From contig NZ_JACVVE010000021.1 of NCBI RefSeq assembly GCF_016648105.1, positions 1-64,000 of the forward strand: a DNA stretch of 64,000 bases, written 5' to 3'. A program made the position numbers and the translations under genes. This document shows positions 8,424 to 16,065 of the stretch, piece after piece. A model generated the notes under the pieces. The model ran no database searches. It worked only from the letters and a program-made list of their open reading frames with translations, and was not told the origin of the DNA. Positions within the stretch are counted from its first letter, which is position 1. The number at the start of each line of letters is the position of its first letter. The stretch is from Pseudomonas sp. S31. GTDB taxonomy: Bacteria > Pseudomonadota > Gammaproteobacteria > Pseudomonadales > Pseudomonadaceae.

Positions 8424-9287
8424 ATGTCCTCTCCCGTGAAACTGACGCTGATCGACCAACTGGCGCTGATCCGGGTCTACAGCCCGCCGGTCAATGCCCT
8501 TGGCCATGCCGTGCGCGCCGGGCTGCTACAGGCTCTGCGCGAGGCCGAGGCCAACCCCGGGGTGCGCATGCTGCTGTTGCATTGCTCCGGGCGCACCTTC
8601 ATCGCCGGTGCCGACATCCGCGAATTCGGCCAGCCGTCCCAGGCGCCGACCCTGCCTGAGCTGACCCAAGCCATTGAGGCGTGCAGCAAGCCGGTGCTGG
8701 CAGCCCTGCACGGCTCGGTGCTGGGTGGCGGCCTGGAGGTGGCGATGGCTTGCCATTACCGCATCGCCCACCAGACCACGCGCCTCGGCATGCCAGAGGT
8801 CAAGCTGGGGCTAGTGCCCGGCGCTGGTGGGACCCAGCGCCTGCCGCGCCTGGTCGGGGTGGCCCGGGCCTTGGAGATGATCGTTGGCGGTGAACCGATC
8901 GACGCGTTACAGGCCCTGGACGCGGGGCTGGTCGATGCGCTGTTCGATGACGAAGAAGAACCGGTAACCGCTGGCCTTGGCCATGCCATGCGCCTGTTGG
9001 CGGCAGACGCTGGCCCTCGGCGCAGCGGGGAACGGGGCGTGGCACCGGTGGACGCTGGGCTGTTCCAGCAACGGCGCCTGCGCGAAGGCCGCGAGCGCCC
9101 GGACGCCTATGCCCCATTGCGCTGCATCGCCGCCGTCGAGGCCGCTACCTGCCTGCCATTGGCCGAAGGCCTGCAGCGCGAGCGCGCGCTGTTTCTCGAC
9201 TGCATGCAATCGCCCGAGCGCGCGGCCCTGGTCACGACGTTCTTCGCCCAGCGCCAGGCGGCCAAGGCCAGCCGCAACGCGGGCTAG
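8424..9287 (+). CDS. Stand-alone crotonase domain resembling the N-terminus of PimF/FadJ-type enzymes
   Basis: Codes for 287 residues, start ATG 8424 with caggag upstream. Contains CSGRTFIAGADIREFG, GGGLEVAMACHYRIA (Glu105) and GMPEVKLGLVPGAGGTQRLPR (Glu125), so hydratase chemistry is intact. The C-terminal third (LPLAEGLQRERALFLDCMQS...FFAQRQAAK) is the linker normally found just before the 3-hydroxyacyl-CoA dehydrogenase half of ~700-residue fused beta-oxidation enzymes, but the protein stops there. The dehydrogenase activity is supplied by a separate gene at 11671. Probable role: hydration of 2,3-didehydropimeloyl-CoA made by PimCD. The conserved linker suggests that a fused ancestor was split. 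Confidence 0.8.
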   Translation: MSSPVKLTLIDQLALIRVYSPPVNALGHAVRAGLLQALREAEANPGVRMLLLHCSGRTFIAGADIREFGQPSQAPTLPELTQAIEACSKPVLAALHGSVLGGGLEVAMACHYRIAHQTTRLGMPEVKLGLVPGAGGTQRLPRLVGVARALEMIVGGEPIDALQALDAGLVDALFDDEEEPVTAGLGHAMRLLAADAGPRRSGERGVAPVDAGLFQQRRLREGRERPDAYAPLRCIAAVEAATCLPLAEGLQRERALFLDCMQSPERAALVTTFFAQRQAAKASRNAG

Positions 9288-9318
9288 GCCGCGTCCCCCC
9301 ACTTTCGAGGAGAACTTC

Positions 9319-10515
9319 ATGGACATCGACTACTCCGCCAGCGAGCTGGCTTTTCGCGACCAGGTTCGGCAGTTCCTGGTCGACCAACTGCCCGCTGACA
9401 TCGCTACCAAGGTGCGCTTGGGCAAGCACCTGCACAAGGCCGACCACCAGCGTTGGCAGCGCATCCTCGCCAAGCGGGGCTGGTACGCTGCCAACTGGCC
9501 GGTGGAACATGGCGGCACTGGCTGGAACGTGGTCCAGCGGCATATTTTCGAGGAAGAATGCGCCGCGGCGGGTGCCCCCAGGCTGATCTCCTTCGGGGTC
9601 AACATGGTCGCCCCGGTGATCATCAAGTTCGGCAGCGAGCAGCAGAAGGCCCATTACCTGCCGCGTATCCTCGACGGCCAGGACTGGTGGTGCCAGGGTT
9701 ACTCCGAGCCGGGCGCCGGCTCGGACCTGGCCAGCCTGAAGACTCGCGCAGTGCGCGACGGCGAACACTACGTGGTCAACGGGCAGAAGACCTGGACCAC
9801 ACTCGGCCAGCATGCCGACATGATCTTCTGTCTGGTGCGCACCGACCCCGAGGCCCAGGCCCAGCGCGGTATCAGCTTCCTCTTGATCGACATGCGCAGC
9901 CCGGGTATCACGGTGCGCCCGATCATCACGCTGGAAGGCGAGCATGAAGTCAACGAGGTGTTCTTCGACAACGTGCGGGTACCGGTGGAAAACCGCGTCG
10001 GCGACGAGAACCAGGGCTGGACCTGCGCCAAGTACCTGCTGACCCACGAACGTACCGGCCAGGCCGGTATTGGCGGCTCCAAGGCGGCGCTGGCGCACCT
10101 CAAGCAGGTGGCGGCCAGCGAGCTTCGCGGCGGTCGGCCCTTGCTCGACGATCCACTGTTCCGCGCCCAGGTGGCGGAACTGGAGATGCAACTGCTGGCC
10201 ATCGAGATGAGCACCCTGCGCATTCTTGCTGCGGTCCAGGACGGTGGGGTGCCGGGTGCACAGAGCTCGATCCTGAAGATCAAGGGCTCGGAGATCCGCC
10301 AGGCCATCAGCCATCTGCTGCGCAAGGCCCTGGGCGTGCACGCGCTGCCCTTCGTCGAGGCCGAGCTGGCCCTGGGCGAGCCGGCCGAACCGCTGCACAC
10401 CAGCTACAGCGCGGCGCCGGCCAGCCAGTACTTCAACCTGCGCAAGCTGTCGATCTACGGCGGCTCCAATGAAATCCAGAAGAACATCATCGCCAAGATG
10501 ATTCTCGAACTCTGA
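9319..10515 (+). CDS. pimC: Pimeloyl-CoA dehydrogenase large subunit
   Basis: Codes for 398 residues of the acyl-CoA dehydrogenase family, start ATG 9319 after gaggagaac. Features: N-terminal FRDQVRQFLVDQLP, the domain junction GYSEPGAGSDLASLKTRA, VNGQKTWTT, and C-terminal LRKLSIYGGSNEIQKNIIAKMIL. This form, followed directly by a second divergent dehydrogenase, is the PimC/PimD pair that oxidises pimeloyl-CoA and other dicarboxyl-CoAs in R. palustris. Pimeloyl-CoA is exactly the BadI product, so pathway order supports the call. The two subunits are separated by 11 bases, consistent with a heteromer. Confidence 0.85.
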   Translation: MDIDYSASELAFRDQVRQFLVDQLPADIATKVRLGKHLHKADHQRWQRILAKRGWYAANWPVEHGGTGWNVVQRHIFEEECAAAGAPRLISFGVNMVAPVIIKFGSEQQKAHYLPRILDGQDWWCQGYSEPGAGSDLASLKTRAVRDGEHYVVNGQKTWTTLGQHADMIFCLVRTDPEAQAQRGISFLLIDMRSPGITVRPIITLEGEHEVNEVFFDNVRVPVENRVGDENQGWTCAKYLLTHERTGQAGIGGSKAALAHLKQVAASELRGGRPLLDDPLFRAQVAELEMQLLAIEMSTLRILAAVQDGGVPGAQSSILKIKGSEIRQAISHLLRKALGVHALPFVEAELALGEPAEPLHTSYSAAPASQYFNLRKLSIYGGSNEIQKNIIAKMILEL

Positions 10516-10526
10516 AGGGGCACAGC

Positions 10527-11660
10527 ATGGACTTCAAACTCAGCGAAGAGCAGCAGATGCTCAAGGACACCGTCGCGCGCCTGGTGCGCGAGACCTACAC
10601 TTTCGAGCGGCGCGAGGCATACGCGCGCAGCTCTCTGGGCCACGGCGCCGACTTCTGGCAGCAGCTCGCCGAGCTGGGCCTGTGCGCGGTGCCGTTCAGT
10701 GAGGAGCGGGGCGGTTTCGGCGGTGGCGGCGTGGAAAATATGCTGGTGATGACCGAGCTGGGGCGGGGCCTGTGCCTGGAGCCTTACCTGAGCTCGCAGA
10801 TCCATGCCGGCGGCTTGCTCGCCCAACTGGCCGACGGTGCATCGCACCAGGCCTTGCTCGAACAGGTCGTCGCCGGCCAGGCGCAACTGGCGGTTGCCTG
10901 TGAAGAGGCGCAGAGCCATTACTGCCTGGAGGATGTGCGGACCCGAGCCGAATTGCGCGAGGGTGCCTGGCGTCTGACCGGGCGCAAGGTCGTAGTGCTC
11001 GGTGGTGGCAGCGCCGCATGCTTGTTGGTCAGTGCCCGCACCCAGGGCGGCGAGCGTGACGAGCAGGGTATCAGCCTGTTCATCGTCGACCCGTCCGGGC
11101 CGGGCGTGAGGCGCCGTGAGCATGCCAACATCGACGGTCCGCGGGCGTGCGAAGTGCTGCTCGAAAGTGCCTGCGGCGAATTGCTGGGCACCCTCGGCGA
11201 GGCCTTGCCGGTGCTGCGCTACCACCAGGGCCGGGCGCTCGCTGCGCAATGCGCTGAGGCGGTCGGCAGCATGCAGGTGGCCTGCGAGCTGACCCTGGAC
11301 TACTTGAAAACGCGCAAGCAGTTCGGTGCGCCCATTGGCAAGTTCCAGGTCTTGCAGCACCGCATGGCCGACATGCAGGCCGAGCTGGAGATGGCCACGT
11401 CCATGGCGATCCTCGCCGCCTGCGTCGCCGATCAGCCCGACAGCCTGGCCCGCAGCCAGCGCCTGAGCGCCGCCAAGTTCATCGTCACCCGCGCTGGGCG
11501 GATGATCGCCGAGCAGGCCATCCAGTTGCATGGCGGCATCGGCATGACCTGGGAGTACGTGTTGGCCCACCATGCCAAGCGACTGGTGATGCTCAGCCAC
11601 CAGTTGGGTGACGACGACCATCACCTGCAAGCCTATGCCGCGCTGTTGTCGGCGGCCTGA
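10527..11660 (+). CDS. pimD: Pimeloyl-CoA dehydrogenase small subunit
   Basis: Codes for 377 residues, a divergent acyl-CoA dehydrogenase. The N-terminus MDFKLSEEQQMLKDTVARLV and the C-terminus AEQAIQLHGGIGMTWEYVLAHHAKRL are family-typical. The middle domain is less conserved, and the usual SEPGAGSD motif is replaced (ACEEAQSHYCLEDV), as in the small subunits of heteromeric dehydrogenases. It follows pimC immediately and is followed after 10 bases by the hydroxyacyl-CoA dehydrogenase gene, so the genes are surely co-transcribed. Partner function with PimC is inferred from pairing. Confidence 0.83.
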   Translation: MDFKLSEEQQMLKDTVARLVRETYTFERREAYARSSLGHGADFWQQLAELGLCAVPFSEERGGFGGGGVENMLVMTELGRGLCLEPYLSSQIHAGGLLAQLADGASHQALLEQVVAGQAQLAVACEEAQSHYCLEDVRTRAELREGAWRLTGRKVVVLGGGSAACLLVSARTQGGERDEQGISLFIVDPSGPGVRRREHANIDGPRACEVLLESACGELLGTLGEALPVLRYHQGRALAAQCAEAVGSMQVACELTLDYLKTRKQFGAPIGKFQVLQHRMADMQAELEMATSMAILAACVADQPDSLARSQRLSAAKFIVTRAGRMIAEQAIQLHGGIGMTWEYVLAHHAKRLVMLSHQLGDDDHHLQAYAALLSAA

Positions 11661-11670
11661 AGGAGCTCGT

Positions 11671-13182
11671 ATGCACCCATTCAAGCGAATCGGCATCATT
11701 GGCTGTGGCGCGATGGGGCGGGGGATCGCCCAATTGTTCGCCAGCGCTGGTATCCCCGTACTCTTGCACGACAGCCGGGCGCAGGCCATCGGCCAGGCGC
11801 TGGCCTACAACCGCCAGCAACTGGAGCGCCTGGCCAGCAAGGGCAAACTCGATGCCGAGGCGTTGGGCGTGGCGTTGGCCTGCCAGCAGGCAGCGCCGGC
11901 ACTGGCAGACCTGGCGGGTTGCGACCTGCTGATCGAGGCGATCGTCGAGCAATTGGAGGCCAAGCAGGCACTGTTTCGCCAGCTGGAGGCGCTGGGCGGC
12001 ATCGATGCGGTCCTGGCCAGCAACACGTCGTCGCTATCCATCGGCGCCATTGCCAGTGGCTGTCAGAATCCCGAACGGGTCGCCGGCTTTCATTTCTTCA
12101 ATCCGGTACCGTTGATGAAGATCGTCGAGGTGGTGCGCGGCGAGCGTACGGCGCCGGAGGTGATCGAGCGTCTGAGCAGGCTGGCCGAGCGAGCTGGGCA
12201 TTATGCGGCGGTGACACCGGACTCACCGGGTTTTCTGGTCAACCATGCGGGTCGCGCCTACGGCCCGGAAGCTTTGCGCATCCTGGCCGAGGGCATTGCC
12301 ACGCCGGCGCAGATCGATCGGATCCTGAAAGATTGCCTGGGCTTTCGCATGGGGCCGTTCGAGTTGTTCGACCTGGTCGGGCTGGACGTGTCGCATGCGG
12401 TAATGGCGTCGATGCACCACCAGTTCTACCAGGACCCACGCTACGCCCCGAGCCCCTTGGTTCCGCCACGCCTGGCCGCAGGGTTGCTCGGGCGCAAGAG
12501 CGGGCAGGGATTCTATCGCTACGTCGATGGCGTGCAGCAAGCGCCTGAGCCTGTGCCCGACGCGGCGGTGGCGTTGACTCGGCCGTTCTGGCTGGACAGC
12601 CGCGATCCGTCGGTGCGCGAGCAGGTGGCCAGCGTGCTTGGGCGGGCGGGGGTGTGCTTGGAGGAGGGCCCGCAGCCGAGCGAACGGGCGATCTGCTTGG
12701 TGACCCCGCTGGGCGAGGACGCCAGCACGCTGATCGCTCGCAAGCTGTTACCGCCGCAGCGCACGCTGGCGCTTGAGACCTTCGCCGGGTTCGAGCGCCG
12801 CCGGGTATTGATGCGCCAGCCGGCGCTGGACGCCGAGGTACTGGCTCAGGCACGAACCGCCTTGGCTGGCGATGGCGTGGCGGTGGAGGTGATCAATGAT
12901 TCGCCGGGGTTTATCGCCCAGCGGGTGCTGGCGAGCATCGTCAACCTGGGCTGCGAGATCGCCCAGCGGGGTATCGCCGATCCGCAGACCCTGGATCGCG
13001 CGGTGCAGTTGGCATTGGGCTACCCGCATGGGCCGCTGGCCTTTGGCGACCATCATGGAGCGGAGCTGATACTGCAAATCTTGCAGGGGATGCATGAGGC
13101 GTATCAGGAGCCGCGCTATCGCGTCAGCCCTTGGTTGCGGCGGCGAGTGCAGTTGGGGCTGCCATTGACGGCGCCGGAGTGA
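11671..13182 (+). CDS. 3-hydroxyacyl-CoA dehydrogenase with duplicated C-terminal domain (PaaH/PaaC type)
   Basis: Codes for 503 residues, start ATG 11671 after aaggagctcgt. The Rossmann domain opens with IGIIGCGAMGRGIAQ; catalytic-region motifs are ASNTSSLSI and GFHFFNPVPLMKIVEVV. A first C-terminal domain (DSPGFLVNHAGRAYGPEA...FELFDLVGLDV) is followed by a second copy (NDSPGFIAQRVLASIVNLGCEIA...YPHGPLAFGD), the layout of PaaC-type enzymes of phenylacetate catabolism. Here it would oxidise 3-hydroxypimeloyl-CoA, next after the hydratase at 8424. It ends the operon, facing the leftward GntR gene nine bases on. No thiolase follows. Confidence 0.85.
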   Translation: MHPFKRIGIIGCGAMGRGIAQLFASAGIPVLLHDSRAQAIGQALAYNRQQLERLASKGKLDAEALGVALACQQAAPALADLAGCDLLIEAIVEQLEAKQALFRQLEALGGIDAVLASNTSSLSIGAIASGCQNPERVAGFHFFNPVPLMKIVEVVRGERTAPEVIERLSRLAERAGHYAAVTPDSPGFLVNHAGRAYGPEALRILAEGIATPAQIDRILKDCLGFRMGPFELFDLVGLDVSHAVMASMHHQFYQDPRYAPSPLVPPRLAAGLLGRKSGQGFYRYVDGVQQAPEPVPDAAVALTRPFWLDSRDPSVREQVASVLGRAGVCLEEGPQPSERAICLVTPLGEDASTLIARKLLPPQRTLALETFAGFERRRVLMRQPALDAEVLAQARTALAGDGVAVEVINDSPGFIAQRVLASIVNLGCEIAQRGIADPQTLDRAVQLALGYPHGPLAFGDHHGAELILQILQGMHEAYQEPRYRVSPWLRRRVQLGLPLTAPE

Positions 13183-13191
13183 GGGCGCCGA

Positions 13192-13914
13192 TCAGCCGAT
13201 CGGATCCTGCCCCAGCACCTTGCTCAACGCCACCCGCGCATCTTCCAACTGGACCAGCGAGGCATGCCGGGCACCCAGCGCGTCGCCGTTCTGGATGGCG
13301 GTGAGGATCGCCTTGTGCCGGGGCAGGGCGAGTTCGTCGAAGTTGGCGCGCTGGTTGGAATAGCGCACCGATTCGCGCAGTGCCATCGACAGCATATTGC
13401 ACAGGTACGCCAGCAGATCGTTGTGGGTGGCGTCGGCGATGCGGGCGTGGAAGTCCAGGTCCGGTTGCAGGCGCTCCTCGTGGGTGCGTGCGGCCTCCAT
13501 GCGCTGGTAGGCCTCGTCGATCGAGGCGATGTCCTCGGCCGTGGCGTTGGTGGCAGCCAGCGCTGCGGATGCCGGCTCGATGACCCAGCGCACGCTGGAC
13601 AGGGTGTTGAAGAATTCCTGTTGGGGCGTGACTTGCATCAGCCAGTGCAGCACGTCGGGATCGAGCATGTGCCAGTCATGGCGCGGTCGCACCTGGGTAC
13701 CGACCCGAGGGCGGGCTTCGACCAGGCCCTTGGCGGTGAGGGCACGCATCGCTTCACGGAACACCGGCCGGCTGATCGCGTAGGTTTCGCACAGGCTGGC
13801 CTCGGAGGGCAGCTTCTGCCCGGGTGCGAGTTGGCCGGAAACGATCTGCAGGCCGAGGTCCTGGACCAGGGTGGCGTGCATGCTCTTGCGCGTGGTGGGC
13901 TGGCGGTAGTTCAT
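13192..13914 (-). CDS. GntR-family regulator, FadR/FCD subfamily
   Basis: Codes for 240 residues if started at the ATG 13912-13914 (MNYRQPTTRKSMHATLV); the open frame extends to 13953 with no ribosome site. N-terminal winged helix: GQKLPSEASLCETYAISRPVFREAMRALTAKGLVEARPRVGTQV. The all-helical FCD ligand domain follows, with metal/ligand residues in FHARIADATHNDLL and RHKAILTAIQNGD. It lies downstream of the sugar-acid dehydratase gene on the same strand, separated by a REP pair. The twin palindromes at 15898-15981 in the divergent promoter are its likely targets. Ligand probably the sugar acid or its keto-deoxy product; inferred. Confidence 0.85.
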   Translation of the reverse strand: MNYRQPTTRKSMHATLVQDLGLQIVSGQLAPGQKLPSEASLCETYAISRPVFREAMRALTAKGLVEARPRVGTQVRPRHDWHMLDPDVLHWLMQVTPQQEFFNTLSSVRWVIEPASAALAATNATAEDIASIDEAYQRMEAARTHEERLQPDLDFHARIADATHNDLLAYLCNMLSMALRESVRYSNQRANFDELALPRHKAILTAIQNGDALGARHASLVQLEDARVALSKVLGQDPIG

Positions 13915-14010
13915 GTGCGGCGGAGGCGATCCTTCGGGCGGGGCAGCCATCATAGCATCACTGCGGCGCTGGTTTGTCCGCGCGCACCCAAGTTTGGAGG
14001 GGGCGTGAAA

Positions 14011-14099
14011 CCTGTAGGAGCGGGTTCACCCGCGAACACGGGCGAAGCCCGTGCCATGCACCGCAGTGCCGGGTTCGCGGGTAAACCCGCTCCTACAGG
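14011..14099. repeat. Inverted pair of REP elements (REPIN-like)
   Basis: Two ~26-bp arms at 14011-14036 and 14074-14099 (core gtaggagcgggtt) are inverted with one mismatch, and a smaller hairpin (cgggcgaagcccg) lies between. This is the usual form of the short palindromic repeats spread between genes in P. putida-group chromosomes. It separates the dehydratase gene from the GntR gene and may act as an mRNA 3' end. Confidence 0.8.
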
Positions 14100-14147
14100 T
14101 ATGTCGGTTTGCCTGGGGGCGGCGAACCCTGTGGCAGCAGGCCAGCC

Positions 14148-15881
14148 TCAATGCGAATGCTTGGGCACCGCCGAGCCTCGGCAACCGACCAGGAAGTCGA
14201 AGTCGCAACCTTCGTCGGCCTGCATCACGTGGTCCAGGTACAACTTCGCATAGCCGCCACTGATCAGCTGCGGTGGCGCTTGCAGGTCAGCCAGGCGGCC
14301 GGCCAGCTCCTCGTCGGAAACCTCCAGGTTCAGCCGGCCTTCCTTGCAGTCCAGCTCGATCCAGTCACCTTCGCGCACCGCCGCCAACGGCCCACCGGCC
14401 GCCGCTTCTGGGGCCACGTGCAGGACCACGGTGCCGTAGGCGGTGCCGCTCATGCGGGCATCGGAAATACGCACCATGTCGGTCACGCCCTGGGCCAGCA
14501 GCTTCGCCGGCAGGCCCATGTTGCCGACCTCGGCCATGCCGGGGTAGCCCTTGGGCCCGCAGTACTTCATCACCAGGATCGAGTTGGCGTCCACGTCCAG
14601 CTCCGGGTCGTTGATGCGCGCCTTGTAGTCTTCGAAGTTCTCGAACACCACCGCGCGGCCGCGGTGCTGCATCAGCGCCGGGCTCGCCGCCGAGGGCTTG
14701 AGCACCGCGCCCTTGGGCGCCAGGTTGCCGCGCAGGATGCAGATGCCGCCATCGGCCACCAGCGGCTTGTCGATCGGGCGGATGACTTCTTCGTCATACA
14801 GCGGCGCGGCCTGGCAGTTGTCCCACAGGCTCTTGCCGTTGGCAGTCAGGGCGGCCGGGTTGGGCAGCAGGCCATGTTCGCCCAGGCGGCGGATCACTGC
14901 CGGAAGGCCACCGGCATAGTAGAACTCTTCCATCAGGAAACGCCCCGACGGTTGCAGGTCGACCACGGTCGGCGTGCCGCGGCCGATGCGGGTCCAGTCT
15001 TCCAGCTGCAGGTCGACGCCGATGCGCCCGGCAATCGCCTTGAGGTGGATCACCGCGTTGGTCGAGCCACCGATGGCGGCGTTGACGCGGATGGCGTTCT
15101 CGAACGCTTCGCGGGTGAGGATCTTCGACAGGCGCAGGTCTTCGCGGACCATGTCGACGATGCGCATGCCCGAGAGGTGGGCCAGCACGTAGCGGCGCGC
15201 ATCCACGGCTGGAATGGCAGCGTTGTGCGGCAGCGAGGTGCCCAGCGCTTCGGCCATGCAGGCCATGGTCGAGGCGGTGCCCATGGTGTTGCAGGTGCCT
15301 GCCGAGCGCGACATGCCGGCTTCGGCCGAGAGGAATTCGTTGAGGTCGATCTGGCCAGCCTTATACGCCTCGTGCATCTGCCAGACGATGGTCCCGGCGC
15401 CGATGTCCTTGCCCTTGTGCTTGCCGTTGAGCATCGGCCCGCCGGTGACCACGATGGCCGGCACGTCGCAGCTGGCGGCGCCCATCAGCAGCGCCGGGGT
15501 GGTCTTGTCGCAGCCGGTCAACAGGACCACGGCGTCCACGGGGTTGCCGCGAATGGCTTCTTCCACATCCATGCTCGCCAGGTTGCGGGTGAGCATGGCA
15601 GTGGGGCGCAGGTTGGACTCGCCGCTGGAGAACACCGGGAACTCCACCGGAAAGCCTCCGGCCTCCAGCACACCCTTTTTCACGTGTTCGGCGATCTTGC
15701 GGAAGTGGGCGTTGCACGGGGTGAGCTCGGACCAGGTGTTGCAGATGCCGATGATCGGCTTGCCCTGGAACTCGTGATCGGGGATGCCCTGGTTCTTCAT
15801 CCAGCTGCGGTACATGAAGCCGTTCTTGTCGGCGGTGCCGAACCATTGAGCGGAGCGCAGCGGGGTTTTGTTATCAGACAT
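14148..15881 (-). CDS. Sugar-acid dehydratase, IlvD/Edd family (L-arabonate dehydratase-like)
   Basis: Codes for 577 residues from the ATG 15879-15881 (SD aaggtg); a GTG three codons upstream is possible. IlvD/Edd family [2Fe-2S] enzymes dehydrate sugar acids to 2-keto-3-deoxy acids. Cluster ligands by alignment to L-arabonate dehydratase are Cys56 (CNTWSELTPCN), Cys124 (LTGCDKTTP) and Cys197 (SAGTCNTMGTASTM). The catalytic serine lies in ISDARMSGTAYGT. SAQWFGTADKNGFMYRSWMKNQG at the N-terminus favours the pentonate-dehydratase branch over true IlvD. The divergent GguC-like and semialdehyde dehydrogenase genes support a non-phosphorylative pentonate or related route; D-xylonate, D-fuconate or galactarate remain possible substrates. 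Confidence 0.85.
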   Translation of the reverse strand: MSDNKTPLRSAQWFGTADKNGFMYRSWMKNQGIPDHEFQGKPIIGICNTWSELTPCNAHFRKIAEHVKKGVLEAGGFPVEFPVFSSGESNLRPTAMLTRNLASMDVEEAIRGNPVDAVVLLTGCDKTTPALLMGAASCDVPAIVVTGGPMLNGKHKGKDIGAGTIVWQMHEAYKAGQIDLNEFLSAEAGMSRSAGTCNTMGTASTMACMAEALGTSLPHNAAIPAVDARRYVLAHLSGMRIVDMVREDLRLSKILTREAFENAIRVNAAIGGSTNAVIHLKAIAGRIGVDLQLEDWTRIGRGTPTVVDLQPSGRFLMEEFYYAGGLPAVIRRLGEHGLLPNPAALTANGKSLWDNCQAAPLYDEEVIRPIDKPLVADGGICILRGNLAPKGAVLKPSAASPALMQHRGRAVVFENFEDYKARINDPELDVDANSILVMKYCGPKGYPGMAEVGNMGLPAKLLAQGVTDMVRISDARMSGTAYGTVVLHVAPEAAAGGPLAAVREGDWIELDCKEGRLNLEVSDEELAGRLADLQAPPQLISGGYAKLYLDHVMQADEGCDFDFLVGCRGSAVPKHSH

Positions 15882-15897
15882 GGGAGACACCTTATTG

Positions 15898-15981
15898 GTA
15901 TTACTATTTGTCGTTATGAGGTCGACTCTACCGCCTAAAATGGTATCTGTGAAGGCTTGTTGTTTTAAATAGTAATACTAT
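15898..15981. promoter_or_regulatory. Twin inverted operator sites in divergent sugar-acid promoter
   Basis: A perfect 12-bp match in inverted orientation, gtattactattt at 15898-15909 and aaatagtaatac at 15967-15978, flanks the space between the dehydratase (leftward) and the MFS gene (rightward). The right-hand site is itself a perfect palindrome, atagt-aat-actat (15969-15981). FadR-type GntR dimers bind 13-17 bp palindromes of this form, and a FadR-type gene sits in the cluster. Sites ~69 bp apart suggest repression by looping or occlusion of both promoters. Confidence 0.7.
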
Positions 15982-16065
15982 AAGATCGTTCGGCCAGGTC
16001 AGAGGACTGCCAAAAAGCCCCGGCCCGGTGCTGTGCCCATTACAAGAACAATTGGAGACATCGCC

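Noticed and set aside
14109..15938. A 609-codon plus-strand frame opposite the sugar-acid dehydratase
   Set aside because: Shadow frame; the minus-strand protein has the conserved Fe-S cysteines and correct length.
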